Positions 1 to 3,465 of a stretch of DNA of 6,003 nt are shown here, piece after piece. The position numbers and the translations under genes are program-made. Numbering within the stretch: position 1 is the first letter of the stretch; every line of letters starts with the position of its first letter. This DNA is from an uncultured Prevotella sp. (GTDB lineage: Bacteria; Bacteroidota; Bacteroidia; Bacteroidales; Bacteroidaceae): positions 1 through 6,003 of the forward strand of contig URYG01000194.1 of the NCBI GenBank assembly GCA_900551985.1, read 5' to 3'. A model generated the notes under the pieces. That model saw only the letters and a list, made by a program, of their open reading frames with translations, was not told where the DNA came from and did no database searches.

Positions 1-1
1 C

Positions 2-130
2 AGGGTTGACCCGTACGAGCAAGGAGTATCAGTTGAGAGGCAGGACAATACTGATGTCTATGTTCTTTCATTTTTGATGATGGAGACAACAGTTCTGCCG
101 TTTCTGCAAAATGGTAAAGATTTACGTTAA
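2..130 (+). CDS. C-terminal end of an unrecognised protein (partial)
   Basis: This frame is open from the window edge for 42 codons and ends at a TAA at 128-130. The visible peptide begins RVDPYEQGVSVERQDN and ends LPFLQNGKDLR. It has a short hydrophobic stretch (VYVLSFLMMETTVLPFL) but no motif I can assign to a family. Support for its being coding is modest: it is the longest forward frame here, the other two + frames carry stops, it reads in the same direction as trmB, and an inverted repeat and a promoter follow the stop closely. One minus-strand frame is also open over this stretch, so the strand is not certain. The start and most of the gene lie outside the window, and no function can be given. 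Confidence 0.4.
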   Translation, partial: RVDPYEQGVSVERQDNTDVYVLSFLMMETTVLPFLQNGKDLR

Positions 131-131
131 T

Positions 132-164
132 ATTATACAAATTCTATTATACGATTTGTATAAT
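132..164. repeat. 11-bp perfect inverted repeat upstream of trmB
   Basis: ATTATACAAAT (132-142) and ATTTGTATAAT (154-164) are exact reverse complements separated by 11 bases. The right arm contains the TTTG that serves as the -33 element of the trmB promoter. The repeat starts one base after the stop codon of the upstream partial frame. It could be an operator for a dimeric regulator of trmB or a weak AT-only hairpin ending the upstream transcript. It has no GC-rich stem, so the terminator reading is the weaker one. Confidence 0.5.
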
Positions 165-186
165 TGTAGGCAAATGCATACCTTTG
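155..186 (+). promoter_or_regulatory. Bacteroidota-type promoter of trmB
   Basis: A TTTG -33 element (155-158) is followed after exactly 20 bases by TACCTTTG (179-186), a full match to the Bacteroidota -7 consensus TAnnTTTG. Transcription should begin near 190-193, giving a leader of only about 20 bases. That leader contains a purine-rich stretch (AAGAAAAAAGAA) in place of a strong Shine-Dalgarno sequence. Confidence 0.8.
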
Positions 187-211
187 CACCCAAACGAAGA
201 AAAAAGAATCA

Positions 212-982
212 ATGAGCAAAGGAAAATTAGCTAAGTTTGCGGATATGGAGCGTTTCGAGAACGTGTTCCAGTATCCATATAGTGTTGTAGATGACGTGCC
301 TTTCGATATGAAGGGCAAGTGGCGTGAGATGTATTTCCACAATGATAATCCTATCGTGCTGGAGTTGGGATGCGGCAAGGGTGAATATACCGTGGAACTT
401 GCCAAGCTTTATCCTGAGATGAACTTCATCGGTGTGGATATCAAGGGAGCACGAATGTGGACAGGTGCCAAGAAGGCGATAGAGGAAGGACGGAAGAACG
501 TGGCTTTCCTCCGTACCAACATCGAGATTATCGACCGCTTCTTTGCCGAGGATGAGGTGCAGGAAATCTGGCTCACCTTCTCTGATCCGCAGATGAAGAA
601 CCCTCGCAAGCGTCTTACATCTACTTACTTCATGAACCGTTATCGTCACTTCCTCGTGGATGGCGGTATCATTCATCTGAAGACGGACTCCAACTTCCTC
701 TTCACCTATACTACTTATATGGTAGATGGCAACCATCTGCCTGTGCTCTTCCGTACCGAGGACCTCTATCATCAGGAGGGTATTGATGAGGAAACCCGTA
801 AGATTCTCTCTATCCAGACCTATTATGAGAGTATGTGGATTGAGCGTGGCCTGAACATCAAGTATCAGAAGTTCGCCTTGCCACGTGAGGGTGAGCTGGT
901 GGAACCAGATATTGAGATTCCTCTGGATGATTATCGCAGCTATCGCCGTGATAAGCGAAGCTCGAAGGATACGGCTAAGTAA
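212..982 (+). CDS. trmB: tRNA (guanine-N7-)-methyltransferase TrmB
   Basis: This cytoplasmic SAM-dependent enzyme forms 7-methylguanosine at position 46 in the variable loop of tRNAs. The 256-residue protein has the class I methyltransferase fold. ELGCGKGEY (51-59) is the SAM-binding glycine motif and GVDIKGARM (74-82) is motif II with its acidic ribose ligand. SDPQMKNPRKRLT (124-136) corresponds to the family's DPWPKxRHxKRRL catalytic and tRNA-binding stretch. HLKTDS (155-160) and the C-terminal TYYESMWIERG (203-213) match the family's KTDN and TxYExxxxxxG signatures. TDS in place of the more usual TDN, and QM in place of WP, are mild departures. The ATG at 212 is the first start after an in-frame TAG at 167 and follows a purine-rich leader. 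Length is slightly above the common 210-240 residues because of a charged C-terminal tail. The gene appears monocistronic, with its own promoter and a strong terminator. Confidence 0.95.
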   Translation: MSKGKLAKFADMERFENVFQYPYSVVDDVPFDMKGKWREMYFHNDNPIVLELGCGKGEYTVELAKLYPEMNFIGVDIKGARMWTGAKKAIEEGRKNVAFLRTNIEIIDRFFAEDEVQEIWLTFSDPQMKNPRKRLTSTYFMNRYRHFLVDGGIIHLKTDSNFLFTYTTYMVDGNHLPVLFRTEDLYHQEGIDEETRKILSIQTYYESMWIERGLNIKYQKFALPREGELVEPDIEIPLDDYRSYRRDKRSSKDTAK

Positions 983-1001
983 TTTATCGCAATATATATT
1001 T

Positions 1002-1043
1002 AAAGAGGGTGTGTCTTGGACTTATGACACACCCTCTTTTAAA
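1002..1043. terminator. Bidirectional hairpin terminator between trmB and the RhuM/Fic gene
   Basis: AAAGAGGGTGTGTC (1002-1015) pairs perfectly over 14 bp with GACACACCCTCTTT (1026-1039) around a 10-base loop. The 3' side runs into TTTTAAA, and the 5' side is preceded by ATTTAAA. The stem is therefore flanked by T-rich tracts on both strands and can stop the convergent transcripts from trmB (ends 982) and the minus-strand gene (ends 1053). Confidence 0.9.
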
Positions 1044-1052
1044 TGGCAATTC

Positions 1053-2048
1053 TTATTGATTGTCTTTGTTAATCAAGTTGACGACAACTTTTACCATTAC
1101 ATCTTTTTCCTCAGTTCTGCTTTCTGCAATCATCAGAGTCAGTGCAACGAGTGTGTTGTCGGCAATCCTCTTATGTCCATTTTCTGCATACAGAATGCCA
1201 TTCTTCTCCATAAACCAGAGAAAAAGCATGGCTGCAATTCTCTTGTTGCCATCGCTGAATGAATGGTTCTTTACGACAAGGTAGAGCAGCATGGCTGCTT
1301 TTTCTTCTACCGAAGCGTAGAGTTCTTCACCACCGAAGGTTTGGTAAATCTGACCTATGCTGCTCTTGAATGAATCATCCTTTTCATTGGCAAACCATTT
1401 ACTGCCTCCAAACTTTTCTTTCAAAGCATTGATGGCTTCCATTGCATTTTCGTAGGTGGCATGGAACGGCTCGGCTTGAGTCGTCTTGTCTATGAGTAAT
1501 GTCTGATAATCATATTTGTCGAGAGTATCCAGGGCATAAACATAGTCACTGATGACATTGAACAGTCCGTTATATTCACCTTCTGAAACCTGATCTTGTA
1601 ATGTAATCGCACGTGACATCAAACGAACCACTTCTTTCAGTTCGTTGTAATTGTCTAGGCGTTTCTGGTTGATGGCATAGCCCTTGATAATGTATTGCTT
1701 CAAGATAGAATTAGCCCATTGACGGAATCTGGTACCATTGATTGACTTTACACGATAGCCTACGGAGATAATGACATCTAGGTTATACATTGTTGTTTCG
1801 TAGGTCTGGTCTCCGTCAATACCCATATGTGCAAATTTTGCACATGTGATATTTGGGTCGAGTTCACCTTCTTTAAAACAGTTATTGACATGTCGTGAAA
1901 TCACAGTTCTGTCACGACCAAACAACTCTGCCATTTGGCTTTGTGTAAGCCAAACGGTATCATTCTCTAATTTTACATTCAGCTCTATGTTGCCCTTTGG
2001 GGAACGATAGATTTCGATGGAAGAATTTCTCTGCTCCATACCTTTCAT
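1053..2048 (-). CDS. rhuM: RhuM-family protein with C-terminal Doc-type Fic domain
   Basis: This 331-residue protein combines a RhuM-type N-terminal region with a Fic/Doc domain. Residues 35-56 (TQSQMAELFGRDRTVISRHVNN) form a clear helix-turn-helix. ITCAKFAHMGIDG (67-79) and the stretch YNLDVIISVGYRVKS (88-102) are RhuM signatures. The region to about 155 completes the RhuM part, and the Fic fold occupies the C-terminal half. Its catalytic loop HSFSDGNKR (262-270) has the lysine of Doc kinases where adenylyltransferases have glycine, and it lacks the second arginine of HxFx(D/E)GNGRxxR. Phosphotransfer is therefore more likely than AMPylation; this is inference, and the target is unknown. The start at 2048 follows an in-frame TAA at 2052-2054 and a TAAGGA about 10 bases upstream; a second ATG at 2039 is possible. 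Length is usual for RhuM-Fic proteins. The gene diverges from a second Fic gene and is AT-rich compared with trmB. RhuM was named from a Salmonella pathogenicity island, but its function is poorly defined. Confidence 0.88.
   Translation of the reverse strand: MKGMEQRNSSIEIYRSPKGNIELNVKLENDTVWLTQSQMAELFGRDRTVISRHVNNCFKEGELDPNITCAKFAHMGIDGDQTYETTMYNLDVIISVGYRVKSINGTRFRQWANSILKQYIIKGYAINQKRLDNYNELKEVVRLMSRAITLQDQVSEGEYNGLFNVISDYVYALDTLDKYDYQTLLIDKTTQAEPFHATYENAMEAINALKEKFGGSKWFANEKDDSFKSSIGQIYQTFGGEELYASVEEKAAMLLYLVVKNHSFSDGNKRIAAMLFLWFMEKNGILYAENGHKRIADNTLVALTLMIAESRTEEKDVMVKVVVNLINKDNQ
1827..1845. repeat. Near-perfect palindrome inside the RhuM/Fic coding region
   Basis: ATGTGCAAA (1827-1835) and TTTGCACAT (1837-1845) are exact 9-bp reverse complements around one T. 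Pairing can extend outward with interruptions, including ACCCA (1821-1825) with TGGGT (1854-1858). It lies in the codons for the RhuM signature ITCAKFAHMG, so protein constraint may explain it. The alternative is an internal operator or an mRNA hairpin. Confidence 0.5.
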
Positions 2049-2093
2049 TATTTAAATGTCCTTACTCTAGTACCCAATTTTTGGATAATTCGG

Positions 2094-2125
2094 CAAAGAT
2101 ACGATAATTGTTTGATTCCTACAAG
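2094..2125 (-). promoter_or_regulatory. Promoter of the RhuM/Fic gene
   Basis: Read on the minus strand, CTTG (2122-2125) is followed after 20 bases by TATCTTTG (2094-2101), a full TAnnTTTG -7 box. Transcription should start near 2087-2090, leaving a leader of about 40 bases that contains the TAAGGA ahead of the start codon. Confidence 0.75.
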
Positions 2126-2215
2126 GTTTTCTAGTATTTTTTCTTCTTTTTGATGAAACTTGCGAAAGATTGAAATGGTTTTGTCTTAAGGAAAGCATCC
2201 GTTCTTGCGGGTTAC

Positions 2216-2238
2216 TTTCTTGCCGTTATCGGCAAAAA
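2216..2238. promoter_or_regulatory. Palindromic operator-like site 1 of the fic gene
   Basis: The 16-bp core TTGCCGTTATCGGCAA (2220-2235) has 6-bp inverted arms around TTAT. The identical stretch shared with site 2 covers 23 bases (TTTC before and AAA after the core). It sits about 60 bases upstream of the fic -33 element and about 95 bases from the divergent RhuM promoter. Confidence 0.7.
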
Positions 2239-2268
2239 AGAGGGAGGATAATCGCTTTTTTTCGTTGT

Positions 2269-2291
2269 TTTCTTGCCGTTATCGGCAAAAA
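2269..2291. promoter_or_regulatory. Palindromic operator-like site 2, overlapping the fic -33 element
   Basis: This is an exact 23-base copy of site 1 with its core at 2273-2288, starting 53 bases after the first core. The core covers the CTTG -33 element (2272-2275) and much of the promoter spacer, so a bound protein would be expected to exclude RNA polymerase. Confidence 0.75.
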
Positions 2292-2303
2292 GTGTTATAT
2301 TTG
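2272..2303 (+). promoter_or_regulatory. Promoter of the fic-family gene
   Basis: CTTG (2272-2275) is followed after 20 bases by TATATTTG (2296-2303), a full TAnnTTTG box. The start of transcription should fall near 2308-2310, giving a leader of roughly 30 bases. The -33 element is inside palindromic site 2, and the leader contains half-site 3, which points to repression at this promoter. Confidence 0.8.
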
Positions 2304-2325
2304 CAGTCGAAATACAAATGTAAAC

Positions 2326-2335
2326 TTGCCGATAA
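2326..2335. promoter_or_regulatory. Half operator-like site 3 next to the fic start codon
   Basis: TTGCCGATAA is an exact 10-base match to the reverse strand of the site 1 and 2 core. It begins exactly 53 bases after the site 2 core (2220, 2273, 2326). It ends three bases before the ATG at 2339, so it lies in the leader where ribosomes would bind. Confidence 0.65.
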
Positions 2336-2338
2336 AAT

Positions 2339-3232
2339 ATGGATTATATATCAGTGAAAGAGTTTGCGCAGAAGTATGGGGTATCAGAACGAACTGCGCG
2401 TAATTATTGTGCTTCCGGGAAAATGGAGGGAGTAGTGTTGGTGGGAAAGACATGGAATATTCCTGCCGATGCAACCTTGCCTATGCGTAAATCCAAGAAG
2501 CATCAGGTTTCTCCACTTCTTTCTATCCTACGGGAACAGAAGAATATGAAGTTGAAAGGAGGCATTTATCATCGTACTCAAATAGACTTAACCTATAATT
2601 CCAATCATATCGAAGGAAGCAGGTTGTCGCATGAGCAGACCCGTTTTATTTTTGAAACCAATACGATAGGCATTACAGACCAAAGTGTAAGGGTGGATGA
2701 TATCATCGAGACAACCAATCACTTCAGGTGTATCGATTTGATTATCGAGCAGGCTGATGAGAAGTTGACCGAAGAGTTCATCAAGAAACTTCATCTTATC
2801 CTCAAGTCTGGAACTTCTGATAGCACCAAAGAATGGTTTATGGTGGGAGATTACAAACGCTTTCCAAATGAAGTGGGGGGCATTGATACTTGTGAACCGA
2901 AAATGGTACACAAGGAGCTGGTAAGATTGCTGAAGGAGTATAATGCCAAGAAAGAAAAAACGCTGGAGGATATTATCGATTTCCATCAGCGCTTTGAATC
3001 TATTCATCCTTTCCAGGACGGCAATGGACGAGTGGGGCGACTGATTATGTTCAAGGAGTGTCTAAGCAATGGTATCGTTCCGTTCATCATCACAGATGAG
3101 TTGAAGATGTTTTATTATAGGGGATTGCATGAGTGGAATCACATTAAAGGATATCTGATGGATACTTGTCTTACGGCACAGGACTTCTATAAGCGTCTGC
3201 TCGATTACTTCCAGATTAAATATCAGGACTAG
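2339..3232 (+). CDS. Fic-family protein with N-terminal DNA-binding domain (probable AMPylase)
   Basis: Fic enzymes usually transfer AMP from ATP to a hydroxyl side chain of a target protein, and some remove it. In this 297-residue protein, residues 4-45 form a MerR/excisionase-like winged helix-turn-helix (VKEFAQKYGVSERTARNY, then GKTWNIP). SNHIEG (88-93) fits the class II autoinhibition motif [S/T]xxxE[G/N], in which Glu92 would block productive ATP binding. VGDYKRFPNEVGG (169-181) is the target-binding flap region. HPFQDGNGRVGR (223-234) is the complete active-site motif HxFx(D/E)GNGRxxR. An in-frame TAA at 2333-2335 makes the ATG at 2339 the earliest start; the next Met (residue 30) would remove the DNA-binding head. 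The gene diverges from a RhuM/Fic gene and is preceded by three phased TTGCCG sites that its own head may bind. It is AT-rich compared with the downstream glucosidase: spot counts of one 60-base line each gave 24 versus 34 G+C. Target unknown; a regulatory or toxin-like role is inference. Confidence 0.9.
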   Translation: MDYISVKEFAQKYGVSERTARNYCASGKMEGVVLVGKTWNIPADATLPMRKSKKHQVSPLLSILREQKNMKLKGGIYHRTQIDLTYNSNHIEGSRLSHEQTRFIFETNTIGITDQSVRVDDIIETTNHFRCIDLIIEQADEKLTEEFIKKLHLILKSGTSDSTKEWFMVGDYKRFPNEVGGIDTCEPKMVHKELVRLLKEYNAKKEKTLEDIIDFHQRFESIHPFQDGNGRVGRLIMFKECLSNGIVPFIITDELKMFYYRGLHEWNHIKGYLMDTCLTAQDFYKRLLDYFQIKYQD

Positions 3233-3243
3233 CCTTAGGCTAG
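3229..3243. repeat. Short palindrome over the fic stop codon
   Basis: CTAGCC and GGCTAG pair around TTA, with the TAG stop codon at 3230-3232 inside the left arm. A 6-bp stem with no T-tract is too weak to call a terminator. Confidence 0.35.
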
Positions 3244-3245
3244 GG

Positions 3246-3281
3246 AAATGTATAGTATGTTATTCTCTTACTATATCATTT
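3246..3281. repeat. AT-rich imperfect hairpin downstream of fic
   Basis: AAATGTATAGTA (3246-3257) pairs with TACTATATCATTT (3269-3281) over 12 bp with one bulged T and an 11-base loop. It may protect the 3' end of the fic mRNA or act as a weak terminator. The stronger terminator lies about 75 bases further on. Confidence 0.4.
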
Positions 3282-3320
3282 GTTAAATCCGGGAATAATC
3301 TTGTTGAATTCAAGAAGAAA

Positions 3321-3355
3321 AAGGTGGAAATACTTGGTGTTTCCACCTTATTTTA
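3321..3355 (+). terminator. Terminator of the fic transcript
   Basis: AAGGTGGAAA (3321-3330) pairs perfectly with TTTCCACCTT (3340-3349) around a 9-base loop, followed by ATTTTATT. An A-rich tract precedes the stem (AGAAGAAA), so it may also work weakly in reverse. The loop contains the CTTG used by the promoter of the next gene. Confidence 0.8.
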
Positions 3356-3364
3356 TTAAATTTG
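3333..3364 (+). promoter_or_regulatory. Promoter of the GH3 beta-glucosidase gene
   Basis: CTTG (3333-3336) is followed after 20 bases by TAAATTTG (3357-3364), a full TAnnTTTG box. Transcription should start near 3369-3371, leaving an untranslated leader of about 95 bases. The -33 element lies inside the terminator loop of the previous gene. Confidence 0.75.
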
Positions 3365-3392
3365 CAGCAGGTTTTTGAGGAAATGCTGCAAA
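3361..3392. repeat. Inverted repeat at the glucosidase transcription start
   Basis: TTTGCAGCA (3361-3369) and TGCTGCAAA (3384-3392) are exact 9-bp reverse complements separated by 14 bases. The left arm includes the TTTG of the -7 box, and the predicted transcription start lies just after it. It could be an operator for a sugar-responsive repressor. An RNA hairpin is less likely, because most of the left arm lies upstream of the predicted start. Confidence 0.5.
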
Positions 3393-3465
3393 CTTTGAGG
3401 CGGCATAGACCAGAAGAAACGACTAAAAGAACAGAAAAGTAATAACTAACTAAATAAACGACAAA

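Noticed and set aside
227..772. 181-codon open frame on the minus strand opposite trmB
   Set aside because: It is a shadow of trmB, lies entirely within it and shows no family motif.
885..1284. Two + strand open frames across the trmB end and the rhuM 3' end
   Set aside because: They run through the terminator or lie antisense to the Fic catalytic region, and the peptides have no recognisable features.
2216..2335. Possible mini CRISPR array (two 23-base repeats with a 30-base gap)
   Set aside because: There are only two full copies, the repeat is short, and the third match is a 10-base half-site against a start codon. The gap is partly promoter, and there are no cas genes. Operator sites explain it better.
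2170..2403. 77-codon + strand open frame running through the rhuM-fic spacer
   Set aside because: It crosses both palindromic sites and the fic promoter and overlaps the well-supported fic start in another frame. Its peptide is Cys/Arg-rich with no motif, and no promoter precedes it.
1053..3232. Mobile element boundaries around the two Fic genes
   Set aside because: I looked for an integrase, a transposase, terminal inverted repeats, a target-site duplication and a tRNA end, and found none in the window. Horizontal acquisition is suggested only by base composition and gene content.
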